This document shows, in pieces, positions 1 through 11,056 of a DNA stretch of 64,000 nt (position 1 is its first letter; every line of letters starts with the position of its first letter). A program made the translations under genes and the position numbers. The notes under the pieces are model-generated. The model did not search any database, was not told the DNA's origin, and saw only the letters and a program-made list of their open reading frames with translations. The stretch comes from Nannochloropsis oceanica (Eukaryota; Sar; Eustigmatophyceae; Eustigmatales; Monodopsidaceae), in assembly GCA_004519485.1 (NCBI GenBank), contig CP038112.1, positions 248,001 to 312,000 of the forward strand, given 5' to 3'.

Positions 1-31
1 TATCTGTCCTTCTCCTCCCCTTGCATTCTAG

Positions 32-980
32 GGAAGGGACGGATTGGTTAGTATTATCCTTCAACCCTTCTGCACAAAGCAGAGAAACCCAATACACTCT
101 TCTCGACAACTGCATCACTTGTCTGGCTGCTGCCTTGAACCTAACATCCCACCATCATCAAGACAAGAAGCAAAACCCTGCGCCCCTCGCCCAATTTTTA
201 CAAGCAGTTCGGACGCCCTTGGGCGCTTTAAGGACGTTCAGTAAATTACTGCTGCGTCGAATGGAGCGGGACCGGGAAGGACTCAGTTACGAGCTGGCCA
301 AAAATGTCTTGATTCAAAGTGACCAGCTTGTGGAGCTGTTGCTGGATGATACATCGGAAAGGATGGAATCAGGAGGAGGAGGAGGAACAGGGTGGGAGAT
401 GATGAATGCCCAGGATGGGAGTAGAAGCGAGGAGGAGATGGAGGAGATGGAGGAGGCGGAGGCGCGGGGAGGGTTGATGAGGAGGGAGGGCTTGGGCAGA
501 AGCCGCTCGTCAACTTTGTGCGAATTGCGGGGTGTTTTGGCCCCTGTTGTGAGTGCAGCACAATTAGTGAGCAGTCGGGATGGGATTAGCTTTTTCTTTT
601 TCCAGGAGGAGGATTTGCCAAAGCACGTGCCTTTGCTGGACGAGACTCTGCTTCAAGAAACGCTGGGTACCCTGGTGGAGTCTGCCTTGGGGTACGCTTT
701 GGAGGGAGCTGTTGCAGGGGGTCAAAAGCCTGTGGTGACGCTGGATGTGCGGCGCTTAGGTGGTGGTGGTGCTGAAGAAGGGCCATCAACGACTTTGGTG
801 TTCCTTGTGCAAGACAACGGGGTGGCGGCGAGCACTACTCACAGCTCTCCCGAGTTCGGCACTATTCGAAAGGACGTGGAGCGGATGGGCGCTCGCTTGG
901 AAATTCGGGCTTCCAAGGCATTGGGAGGCACACAAGCGAGCTTGTACATTGATTGTAGTGCGAGGAAAGCATATCAATAG
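32..980 (+). CDS. CSK: Chloroplast sensor kinase-like protein, 3' part
   Basis: The gene enters from the left edge: a pyrimidine-rich tract ends in AG at 30-31 and the last exon opens at 32, so the N-terminus (including any GAF domain and plastid leader) is missing. About 316 residues remain. A dimerisation helix near residues 55-100 carries RTPLGALRTF, which resembles the H-box region of two-component kinases and is the form I know from chloroplast sensor kinases. The phospho-acceptor His position reads Gln (FLQAVRTPL). A C-terminal ATPase-like fold follows, with a degenerate DNG motif near residue 265 and no clear second Gly box. A Glu/Gly-rich insert separates the two parts. CSK couples plastoquinone redox state to chloroplast transcription. 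The family call rests on the H-box context and would be weaker without it. Stop TAG at 978-980. Confidence 0.6.
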
Positions 981-1268
981 AATGGAAACACATTGAAATG
1001 TGATGGAGGGCAATGCAAGGCATGTTGGCGTCTTTTTCCTCCTTGCTTGTGTCACACACACACGATGTTCTCTGCTTTTCCCCCTCTCAGTTAACTGCCG
1101 GTGCTTGTTTCCGCCGAAAGCCTAACGCCCTCTCCTGCGCAGGTATCATTACCACGATACTCATCCAAGGTCTGCACCGTCTGTCCCACCCTTAGGCCCC
1201 GCCCCGGTCGCCAAGAAGGCAAGCTTCGGCATCGGCGATCAGCACGCTTCTTTCTGCACACGACGACC

Positions 1269-2727
1269 ATGGCACCCCCCGACCCAAACACCACCACCAC
1301 TGTACAAGCCAACTCACACAAATGTAGCAGCAGCAACAACAACAAGAACAATAAATACAACAGCAGCAAGCGCCGTCGCCTCCTGCAAGAAGCTGTGGCG
1401 GAAGCAGCCTCATCTGCCACGTGTGGACAAGCTGAAAGCAACGAGATGGACCCCGCCTCTATAACCTTTCCCTTGGGCTTGGAAGTAGGCTTCGAGTCCG
1501 CTGACTTGCGGATCATGGAAGCACCTCCCGAGGTCGTGGCCGCTTTGACACAAAGACAGACCTTGCGGGTGGTGGGCGAGTCGCGGGATCAACCGGCAGC
1601 ACTAGTGACGGAGAACGCGACCTTCGAATTGTGTCGGGTCGAGACATCCAACATGCTTCTCCTCGTCCCGCCCGTGGAGACCGGGGCAAATATAGCGACA
1701 GCCACGGGGAATGCCTCGTTTCATTATGAACTTAAACGAAGCAAGCCAAAACAGCAATTGTTGAGGCAGCTTCTTGGGAAGGGAACGGTGTGGTCGTTGG
1801 ACGAGCTGGAGACGCGGGTACAGGGCAGCCGGGTTGAGGTGTTGGCGTTGCTGCGTCAGATGAATGCCTTGGAGGTGGATGGTGACGTCCAGAAATGGCG
1901 GGGTGTGAGCGAGGAGGAGGAAGTGTCTCCGACCTTGGATCGTCTGTTGGCGGAGCTAATAAGCGCGGGCAAGAGCTTGGAGGGAGTTGATGAGGAGGAC
2001 TGCTTGCGGATGCTGGTAGGTTTTGTTTTGTGGTTGTTATACCCCTCTCCTGTACTTCCCTTCATTTTTTGAAATCACCTCTCATTCCACCATCACTCTG
2101 TCTTTCCTTTCATCTTCACTACAGCCTGACGTCGAACCTGTTCTGATCCATCATTGCCTCAAAGCCTATGGGAGCCCTAACAACGGCCACGTTTCACAAA
2201 CCCCAGCAAAATCAGCTACCGCAGCAGCAGCAGTAGCCGTGAGCTCAACCGCACCCGAACAGCCGCAGCAGCAGCAGCAGCAGCTGTCACCACCGCAGCA
2301 GAAGCGTACGTGGACGTTGGACCTAAGCAAGGTCGCTCGTTTCAAGGCCCACCAGATTTTCCAGCAAGGGATGAGTCGTCCCCAGAGAGGGATCTGGGAG
2401 CGTGATAATTTCTTCTTAGAATGGGAGACGAGGCTGCCAGGTTCTTATCGGCCTGAAGCTGAATTGTTGAGGGGGTTGGCGGTAGAGGAGAAGGTGGGGG
2501 GGGAGGAGTGCCTCCGGTACCTTCCGGGTGAGACAATGCCTTTGGATCCGACAGAGAGGTTAAAGAAATTGTTTGCCGTTAGAAAGAAGTGGCAGTTGGA
2601 AGAGATGATGCCCTACATGCTGCCTCTGGTGCCGGGGAAGAAAGACTTGGAAGACTTTTTGTTGAAGCACACACGGTCGGCCGTGGCAGTGGACGGGGTG
2701 GGTGGGAGAACGTACTCTGCAAAGTGA
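1269..2727 (+). CDS. DSCC1: DCC1 subunit of the CTF18 clamp loader (sister chromatid cohesion)
   Basis: Two exons, 1269-2015 and 2125-2727, phase 0, joined by a 109-bp GT-AG intron, give 449 residues. The ATG at 1269 has a favourable context, and the frame upstream has no convincing coding character. After an Asn/Ser/Lys-rich N-terminus the Dcc1 fold starts near residue 60 (ITFPLGLEVGF, then APPEVVAAL and LRVVGESRD), with the short strand FELCRVETSNMLLLVP that is typical of the family. Exon 2 begins with PDVEPVLIHHCL and ends in winged-helix-like segments (LDLSKVARFKAHQIF, then WELEEMMPY-type helices). DCC1 works with CTF8 and CTF18-RFC to load PCNA and support cohesion in the nucleus. A Gln tract lies in the linker near residue 300. 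It is longer than the roughly 390-residue human protein because of low-complexity inserts. Confidence 0.85.
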
Positions 2728-3043
2728 CAAGGGAAGGGAGAAACGGAGGAGGCAAAAGAGAGAAATAGTGCAAAATGAATCAGACATCTTGATTTAATGA
2801 TTGGATTCTTTTGTTTATTGATGTGTGCGCCTTATTTATATTTCTCATTTCCGTTATTGCTCTTGCTATCGACATGACGTTAAGCTATGAATACATAAAG
2901 ATTTTCATTGTTACACACGCTAACATGTACAAGACCAATGATATGTCAGCTCCATGCGGTCATATGAGTAGTGTAACGTGGCGTGTCTCTGTTGCTCGTC
3001 CCACTCCCCCTCATTCTTCCCTCCCTCCCTCCCATCACTCCCC
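2728..3043. other. Intergenic, convergent 3' ends of DCC1 and XPF
   Basis: A 316-bp AT-richer spacer between the stops of two convergent genes. It holds both 3' untranslated regions. I see no ORF, RNA gene or repeat of note. Confidence 0.6.
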
Positions 3044-4733
3044 TCATATGTTCGGGTTGAAATGAAAAAAATCAAAGAGCTTTTTAGCTGCTGCTTCTGA
3101 TTCCAAGAGCATATGCAACTCCGCGATACTCATTCTACTTAAAGCCGCGAGGCTCTCTACTTTATTCATAATCGCTCGGAAGTTGTTGACCGTCACTCCG
3201 GGTAGCTTGAGGAGTAAGTCTTGGGCAGTGAGGTGCTTCCCGGCGTCGCTGTCTTCTTCCCCCGTACCACCGCCGGCGGTCTGGGAAAAGGTAGAGGGAA
3301 AGAGGGAAAGAGGGAGGGAAGCGAGTTAGGATGACGATGAGCAAGACAGAAACACAGGCCCCGGCTTTGATGGAGGGAGAAAGAGGACAAAGTAGTAGAG
3401 ACAAGAACATACGGCTGTCCGTTGTTCTACCATATGACCAGAGACATACCACTGCTTTCCTGACATCTACGGGTGCATTACCCGCCTTGAGGACCTGTTG
3501 CGTATGAAAAGACGACGTAAGAGGAAACGAAGTGAAAAGAATCAGTCCGGGCAAGTCCCTGCGCCGGCACCATAAATCCAAAAGAGGAAGGGAGGGTGGA
3601 ATGAAGGGAGGGTGAAATTGAGGGAATGAGGGAAAGGCTCACCTTGAACAACAAAACCGTCTGATGTGGGTTCCGACTCCACAAAATCCGCAACGCCGGA
3701 AATTTCAACGTCAAGAGCACCATCTTTGAAATGATGTTGCTCTGTTGGATGTCATCCCCTATGTCCCCGGGGGCCTGCAACGAGAAGGACTTATCATCCT
3801 GGAATTCGATTAAGAGGGTCGCCACCTTGTAGTGTCTTAGCATGTTCTCAACCTGCCCATACAATCGCCCACTTCCGAAAGACCCGAACAAATCAGAGAC
3901 TGACTTCCGCTCAATCACTATCTCGGGGGTGAGGACAAAGTCTCCGATGGTGAGAGTGAGGGGGAGGATGGTCATTCCTCCGTTGTGGAGGAGGTTGGGA
4001 AGGGAGGAGCGAAATTCGCGGATATCCACGACGACTCTAAGGCAGGAGGAGGAAGAGGAAGAAGGGAGGGAGGAGGCGTCGCGAGTGACCAGACGGGTGT
4101 CGGCGACAAGTTTGTCAATGTAGGAGCCGGGGGTGGGGAGGGGGGTCTCGTATAGACTAGTTGGCATGACCATGTGCTTCTTCTCTTGAACCAGGCGTTC
4201 AAAGGCCTCCTTCTCACGGGTCAGCGCGGAGAGGTAGCGTTGTTCTTCCACCGATTTCTCGTACACTATAAAATACACCTTCAGTGTCTCGGACATGGGG
4301 CGACGGGCTTGGTGCACCTCCACTTCCCGCACAAATTGAGCGTCAGGATCGTACAACACCACCGCGTCCGGGGAGACCTCATCCAACACATTCATATTGG
4401 TATACGCCTGTCCATACGTGATAATAAATACCTGCCCCCACTTCCCTTGTCCTCCCTCCTTCCTTCCCTCACCATCCTTGCCTTCGTCACCGCTGCTACT
4501 GCTGCTGCTGTTGCTGCTTCCACCCATGCGATCAAACAGGTCTTGAGCCATGTTGTACTTATTCTTCTCCCCCCCCCCCTTTCCTTGCCATGCACGCTTC
4601 CGCTTTTGCAGGACCTTGCCCTTCCCCTTCCCGATAGTGATAGTAGCAGCAGCAGTTTCTTCTCGTCCTCCTCCCCGTCTCAGTCCCCTCCCACCCTTGC
4701 GGGCCTTCCCTCCTCCTCGCCCGCCTTTTGCGG

Positions 4734-4773
<40 letters not shown>

Positions 4774-6873
4774 TTTCTTCACTTTAGCAGCAACCGCTAC
4801 TGGAGGCCCCACCTGCTTTTGCTTCCGCTCATTACCCTTCTCGTCATTGCAGTTCTCCTCCCCCTCCTCGCCCTCGTCCTCCTCGTCCCATGAGCCATCA
4901 TCCTCTTCCCACCCACCCACATCATCAAATCCTCCTCCTTCCTCCTTGCACTCCTCCTCCTTCTCCTCCTCCTCCTCCTCCTCTCCGATTCCCAATTTCT
5001 TTCCCTCCAATTTTGTGGTTATCTGTTGGAGCATTTTCGCCTTCTTCGGTCTTGCCTCCCCCCCTTCCTTTTTTTCCTCCTTCATCATTCGCTCTAGTTC
5101 TTGCATCAGCAACTGTCGTTCCTGAAGCGCCAACGACGCCTTCCCTGAGAGAGCTCCTCCGTCTCCTCTTTCCATCTCTCCCCCTCCTCCTTCTCCTCCT
5201 CTATTACCACCTCGGGTGTACTTCCCTTTGCCCTTCCATTTGCCACTTTTACCACCACGACCACGACCAGCAGTAGCAGCAGCAACAGCAGCAGCAGCAG
5301 AGTAAGAATTGGATGATGATGATGAGGATGATGATGAGGAGTGAAGGTGAGGGAATCTCTGCTCAAGGTGGTGCTTGAATCGTGACATCAACAGGGCACG
5401 GCCACCGCGACGGAGATACGTCCACAGGCTGTTGCAGGTGTGTTGGTCACGAACAAGGACAAGGACTTTGGGCCGAGAGGGAGGGAGGGGGGAGGAGGAG
5501 GAAGAGGAGAAAGGGGGAGGGTGGGGGGCGTCGACCTCGTCTTCTGTTTCCTCCTCGTCATCGTTGCGATGCTTGGAGAGTAACGGAGAGGAAGGAGAGG
5601 AAGAGGAAAAAGAAGAAGCCTTCCTCTTTTTCTCCTTTCTCTCCTCCTTCTCCTCCCTCTTCTCCTTCTCCTCCCTCTCCTCCTTCTTTTTCTTCACTAA
5701 AGCCAGCTTCATCTCATGATCCTGCTGTATCTCAGTCAACACATCTCTCAAAAGTTTCCATTTCGGGTTCTCCTCCAAAATCACCTCCAATTTCAGACCC
5801 CCCTCCTTTCCTTCCTCCTTCACCCCTCCCTTCCCTTTTCTCTGCCGTTGCTCCCGCAGTCGATACGCGCGAGACTTGGCATGATGAAACATCCGATTCG
5901 CCGCCTCTGAAGACAACCAATCACTCGGGCACTTCTGAATCAGATTCCCTTTTTGGATGTCCAACAAGTATTGATAAAAAGTAACGGCATCATACCTCAA
6001 GAGCACATCGAGGAGATGTCGGAGCCCTCCCAAATCCGCAACCAACTGCTTAGTCTTCGCACTGATCGTGTGCCATTCCGGGTCAAGCTGCCGCCTCAGC
6101 TGTGTATGAAACGAACGAAATATGCCATTGTCCAATTTGAGTTCTAGCGAGGCCGCATCTACCGTGGTAGTTCGTCGGAGTTCCTTAAGGCAACCATCCA
6201 TAGCTACTAATACTGCTTGTTGAATTGCTGTCATAGAAGGGGTCAAGGCTTGGGCCATTTCAATCACCTCTGGTTCGTGTCGACACAGAAATTCCTTCAC
6301 TGCAACGTGGTATCGCGGCCAGAGATAGACCCGACGGAGGTAGCAATACTTGAGAACGCGTTCGAGTCGGCCGAAGCCTTGGAGGAGGAGTTCTGGCTCG
6401 TCGGAAAAGGCCTTGAGAAAACCGGTGCGGTTTCGTTGACGATACACTCGGATGATGAATGCCTCTGTGGACACGTCCGTTATACGATGCGCGTTGTTGA
6501 CAACCATCCCACGGATGCGGCTAACGTCCAACCGCTCAGCCAGGAGGTCAACGATGAGAATGCGGGAAGTGACTAGGAAGACCCCGCCTTGCTTGTAGAG
6601 ATTTTGACGGTCCGCCGAGACTGTGTCGTTGGTAATGACCCGCGGGAGCTGCTCGGGCTTCATACCTTCCGCCAGCAGACCTCGGGTCAAGAGCTGGTTA
6701 TCTGCCAGGGATGACATGTGGAGGCAGAGGACGCATGTGCCTGGGTCCATCTCGGCGTGCCGCCGGAGGAAACGAGCAATGAGACGTTGCTTCCCCAGAC
6801 CCCGCGCCATGACCAACAGGCCATCCTCGTCCAGCAGGTCCTCGAATGCCGCGTCCAGATAATCGGCCGACAT
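3044..6873 (-). CDS. XPF: XPF/ERCC4-family structure-specific endonuclease (nucleotide excision repair)
   Basis: Three exons on the minus strand: 6873-3643, 3494-3450 and 3280-3044, all phase 0, giving 1170 residues. The N-terminal helicase-like half (DEDGLLVMARGLGKQRLIARFL, about residues 15-340) has lost a usable Walker A, as in all XPF proteins. The ERCC4 nuclease near residues 960-1060 has VVDIREF, then GDFVLTPEIVIERKSVSDLFGS; this contains the catalytic GDX(n)ERKX3D signature intact. The last exon encodes the tandem helix-hairpin-helix region (LLLKLPGVTVNNFRAIM). XPF pairs with ERCC1 to cut 5' of lesions. A linker of roughly 400 residues of poly-Glu, poly-Ser, poly-Ala and Lys/Arg tracts separates the two halves and makes the protein longer than the 916-residue human form. 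The 45-bp middle exon is unusually small. A short 5' exon is possible because CACAG precedes the ATG by two bases. Confidence 0.93.
4735..4773. repeat. In-frame GCA/CTG trinucleotide tract in XPF linker
   Basis: About 13 uninterrupted copies of GCA (plus strand) encode poly-Ala in the XPF linker. It is a simple microsatellite, probably length-polymorphic. Confidence 0.9.
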
Positions 6874-7271
6874 GCCTGTGGGGTGTGCATGTGTATGTGG
6901 TGCATTAGAAGCCCGAAGGTGATAAAAGAAATGAGTCTCCTAGTTACATTCTGCTGCTCTTCGTTGTTCGTCGCATGGCTATGTAATGCACGTACGTTCC
7001 ACGGTATACGTCACCAACTATCCCAGGCATCATGTTATGGGCTGTAGCCAAGGGCATTGATATAGCCAAATGGTACCCCTTTCATCTTTTGTAGATCCAA
7101 AGGGAAAACCGGGGTTGCTCCGTTGTACGTGCTGGTCTACTGAGACGGGAGCATGGGGGACATGCGGCAAAAAATTGACCCGAGATCACCGAGCCACAGG
7201 TCCACATGGTCATCATTTTGTGTGCTTTTACGCTTGTTCATCATAAATTGCTTCTATACACGCTCGTATGT
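6874..7271. other. Intergenic, XPF upstream region and karyopherin 3' side
   Basis: A 398-bp spacer between two minus-strand genes. It should hold the XPF promoter and the 3' untranslated region of the karyopherin gene. No clear TATA box, ORF or RNA gene was seen. Confidence 0.5.
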
Positions 7272-10200
7272 TCATCCCACCACCAGATGATTCCAAAACG
7301 CGTGCGTTTCCATCTCGGACGCTGCGATTTTCATCACATCATCCAACACCAGCTTCAGCTTCTGCTTTTTCGCCCCCACCCCCAACCCCCACATGCCAAT
7401 CAACTGCACCAACAATTGCCGATCTTCTCTCGAAACACTTTCTTCTCGCAGCACCTGATAATCAAACACAGCCGCTTCAACCCACCCCGCTACTACTGAC
7501 TCTCCCTGCTGCTGCTGCTGCTGCTGCTGATCCCCGCTCCCTCCAGCTGCAGCAGCAGCAGCTACCGGCCATGCCTGCAACAAGGCGAAGAACAGCTCAA
7601 AATAATTTGACCATAACGTAGATAGGACTCCGCCAGCCAAGGTACCAAGTGTACGTATCACGAGGCAAGTACCCTGACTTTCATGGAAGGTAGGTGGGGA
7701 GGACGTAGCCTTCACCTGGATGTTCCTGCATTATCTTGAATAGATCCTTAAGCAGCCTCGACACACCCCTTGTCACCTCTTTCTCCTCCATCGTAACCTC
7801 CAAACAGGCCGACGCCAAGTCAATCACCGTTGGTAGGGCAGGGGACATCAAAAACACATGCCTCCGAAAAGGGAGAAGCCGCAGACTCATATCAAAAAAC
7901 GCTCTCACCAATTCCGGGATCTCCTGCGGTGGGTGTCCGGCCCGAGTATAATTAAATGTTCTATTCGCCATGGTCATAAACAAGTCCGGAAAGACACAAT
8001 CATCGCTGCTACCTTTGCTGCCACCAACCCCACTCTTTCCTCCCTCCCTCCTTCTGTCCATTCCTGGAAACATTTCAACGACATGTCCAACCGTCTCCAA
8101 GGCCCCCTCGTCCAGTCTTTCAAAAAACAAATCCACATTTCCCCTCAACAACTCACCCAACAGCGGCTCAAACACTCTCCGTAACCCAACCACTAAATAA
8201 CGATACAGCGGGAACAACTCGTCAAAAATCGCCCTTCCCCCCTCCCTCCCTCCCACCCCTCCTCCTTCTCTCTGCGCCCTTCTTCCCACTTCAGCAGCAT
8301 GACCCAGCGATGGCCATGCCTCTCTCACCAGGTCCTCCGCGATAAAAGATGTCTCCTCTTCTGTCTTTCTATCCAAAAATCTCACCACCTGCCCAAACAT
8401 TCGCAACCCCTCCCCCACCCTCTTCCTCCCTCCCTCCATCCCTCTCCAAGGCGGGCAAAGGATCCTTGATGTGTCTCTCCCGAATATTTCTTGCGAATTG
8501 TTCTAGAAGGTATTTGGTGTGCTCACCTTGTTCTACGGATAGGATAGTTCTAACGATGGATTCAATGAGTAGGAGTTTCGCAGCCATCTCACACTTCCCC
8601 TCCTCCGCATGTCTGATCCCAGTCAGGATTAAATCAGTGGCCTGGAGCGAGGATGGGGGAGGGAAGGAGGGAGGGGGCCGATGCAGATGGAGCGGAAGGC
8701 CATAGCTTGCTTGTCGGTGTCGGGGCGAGAGAGACAAGGAATGAGGAGGAGCGCGGGACCGTGGAGGAGTGACGGGAGGGAGGAAGGTGAGGAGGAGCGA
8801 ACGGGGCCAGAGTTAAAATTGTTGTTGGTGTTGTGAATGCAGACAGATAAAGGATAGGGAGGGAGGGGGAGGAGGGGGAGGGGTTGATAGGTGCCCAGGA
8901 GATGGTGGAGGGCACGGAGGATGAGGGGGTGATCGGTGTTGGCTACGCTGGGAATGGAAAGATTATGCTGAAGAATATTAAGAAGAAAATGTGTGGTTGC
9001 GGTTGCTGATGAATTCCCATCCTCCTTTTGCTGCTGCTGCTGCTGCTGCTGCTGTGAACCTTGCCAGAGCTGCTCGAAAATTGCACCCGCAAAATCGCGT
9101 AGCACGACTCGAGCACCGTCTTGAGGGCATCTCCTTCCCTGTACCCGACAAAGTCTTCCTCTTCCAAGTTCAACGCGTCCTCCCAAGAGGTGAAACGGGA
9201 GGGGTAGGCTAACCTTTCCACCAACGGCAACCAGCCGCAGACATAAATGTTCTCTCAAGAGAGGATCGCGTTCAACAACAGGTACCTCCATCAAAACCTC
9301 CCAGAACTCCAACGCCAACGTCGAAACTGCACGTTTTAACAACCCGCCATCCCTAGCATCAACTCCACCATCTGCATGTTCAAGCCTCGTCCCAATACCT
9401 CCGCTTCCCGCGTGCACAACTCGGCCACAAACGAAGCAAACGCATGAAATAATAGCTCGTCCTGTCCTTTCATCACCGAGCTTACTCCCACCAAGACGGC
9501 TTCGTATAATCGCTGTACAACCACCGCTCGCTCTGGTGGAAGAGGATAACATCTACCAACCGCAGCAACAACTTACAAGCTACCGCACGCACTCCCAACT
9601 CTCTCCTCTCACTTTTCCCCTCCCTTCCCCCTTCACCCGCAAGCAACCCCAACAGCCCCCCGAACAACCCTGGGGCCTCCTGTACCAGTGTCGTGAGCGT
9701 CAACCCTCCTTCCCTCCCTCTCTCCCTCCCTCCCTCGCTCCACCCTGCTCCACCCATGCCTCAAGCGTCTCCAATGCCAATTGCCCTACGTCACTCATTC
9801 GCTGCAACACAAGTAACTCCACCACTCTTACAACTTGTGGCCTTACCTGCCGCAATGTCTCTTGCTGTAGCTCCTTTCGTCGACCACGAGACATATCCAC
9901 ACGGCCCACTTCTTCAGGTAATGCTCGAATGAGACAGAGGCCGATCGTGAGGGAAGTTGCGGGAGAGGAAGGGATTACATCGGCGTTGCCACCTAGGAAG
10001 TTAAACGCTTCGTTCACGAGGAGAGTGATCCCGCTGAAAGAGCTTCTAGGGGTGCTCTTGACGGCGAGTGTGGTGAGCGTGTGGCAAACCCGGAAGAGGA
10101 CAAGGCGGTGCTCGTGTTCCCGGTGTAGCTTTGGTTGCTGGTGCTGGAGGAACCTCAGCAAATTTTCCATAAGAGCAGTACTCTGCCCTGGCTCCTGCGA

Positions 10201-10443
10201 GATCTCCGCCCAGTCACGCGTGGCCTTGGTGCGTAGAACATTTGCCGCGAAGTATTGGACCTCGAGAGGAGGGGCGGAGGTCGACGCAGGGGGGAGAAGC
10301 AAGGCCATGACCACGCCCCATGCCTGCTGAGTTTCTTGGTATGAGATGAGTGCACGGTTCGCCTGCTCTCGCAGGGCCGGATCGTGAGTTCCGTAGAGGG
10401 TGATGATGACATTTTGCACATCGTAGATTAGGGTTTCACGGCA
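7272..10443 (-). CDS. Transportin-3/importin-13-like karyopherin, reading frame broken several times
   Basis: Read on the minus strand, consecutive pieces in changing frames together match a TNPO3/MTR10-type nuclear import receptor: LYGTHDPALREQANRAL and EVQYFAANVLRTKATRDW (10419-9720, N-terminal HEAT repeats), LPEEVGRVDMSRGRRKEL, then LETLEAWVEQ, VVQRLYEAVLVGV (about 9530-9340), LALEFWEVLMEVPVVERDPLLREHL (about 9330-9235), YREGDALKTVLESCYAIL (about 9150-9090), IPCLSRPDTDKQAMAF (about 8730), KLLLIESIVRTIL (about 8560), FLDRKTEEET to a Leu-rich stretch (8400-7690) and a C-terminal piece ending at 7272. At least six frame changes lack usable splice sites; several fall in G-rich runs. No in-frame ATG precedes the first HEAT piece; an ATG at 10481-10483 (minus) is in another frame. 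This is either a host gene decaying or, more likely, an assembly with homopolymer errors. Confidence 0.7.
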
Positions 10444-11056
10444 ATACAGGGCGGTATTGGTGGGCGGCGGCAGGCGGTATCATGTCTTGGCCACGAAGGT
10501 TCAGATGTAATAGACGCGTGAGAAGCCTGTGATTTGGAGTTATGCGATGTAAGATCTTAAAATGGGGTTGACTGATAGACAAATAAAAAAGAGGCTGGGA
10601 GGCTGAATTTGAACCGACGAGTGACTCTCGGAGGAGCGACGCCCATGTGACAGGGGGAGGTCGTCTTGCAGCGTGCTCTGCATTCACTAAGCGCTGCCGC
10701 TGCACCACGACAGTGCACACTCAAAGGGCCATGTGCCAATGCTGCATTATAATTGTCGCGGAGTTTCTATGTTTGAGTCTTGGGGCGTTGCGACATTATC
10801 AAGCGAGTGAGGCGTTTGAGCAGCCCGTGCAACGACTCTTTATCAGTCTGCATCATCACATGCTCATCAACCTGACGCTCACACACTGCCCTATCATCAC
10901 AAGGACCATCAATTACGAATAGATCGTCATCACGGATTACTGCTCTGGGCCTTGAGGGGTCTCCTGCCTGCGTTGAGAAGGCGAGGGAGAGGGGAAGGCG
11001 CATCATCGACAGCAGCAGCCGGCGCATAGTGAGGGCATTCCTACCCACCAGCAGCC
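10444..11056. promoter_or_regulatory. Divergent intergenic region, karyopherin / Ca-ATPase
   Basis: About 610 bp between two divergently read genes, so it should hold both promoters. It also holds a pol-III-like element on the minus strand, described separately. No TATA box at a convincing distance from either start was seen. Confidence 0.45.
10585..10715 (-). ncRNA. Possible pol-III-transcribed element (A-box, B-box, T6)
   Basis: On the minus strand an A-box-like TGGTGCAGCGG (10707-10697) is followed about 80 bp on by a B-box-like GGTTCAAATTC (10615-10605) and a T6 run (10590-10585), in the order used by tRNA-type promoters. The A-box sits in a small D-arm-like hairpin (GTGC/GCGC). I could not fold a full cloverleaf: the T stem has a mismatch, and the 5' end does not pair with the 3' end. 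It may be a degenerate tRNA, a tRNA-derived element, or chance. Confidence 0.25.

Noticed and set aside
4174-4893. 239-codon plus-strand frame opposite XPF
   Set aside because: It mirrors the low-complexity XPF linker; the translation is Leu/Ser repeats with no domain, and the minus strand has clear homology.
10585-10715. A functional tRNA gene
   Set aside because: A- and B-box-like words and a T run are present, but the acceptor stem does not pair and no anticodon arm fits; kept only as a weak element.
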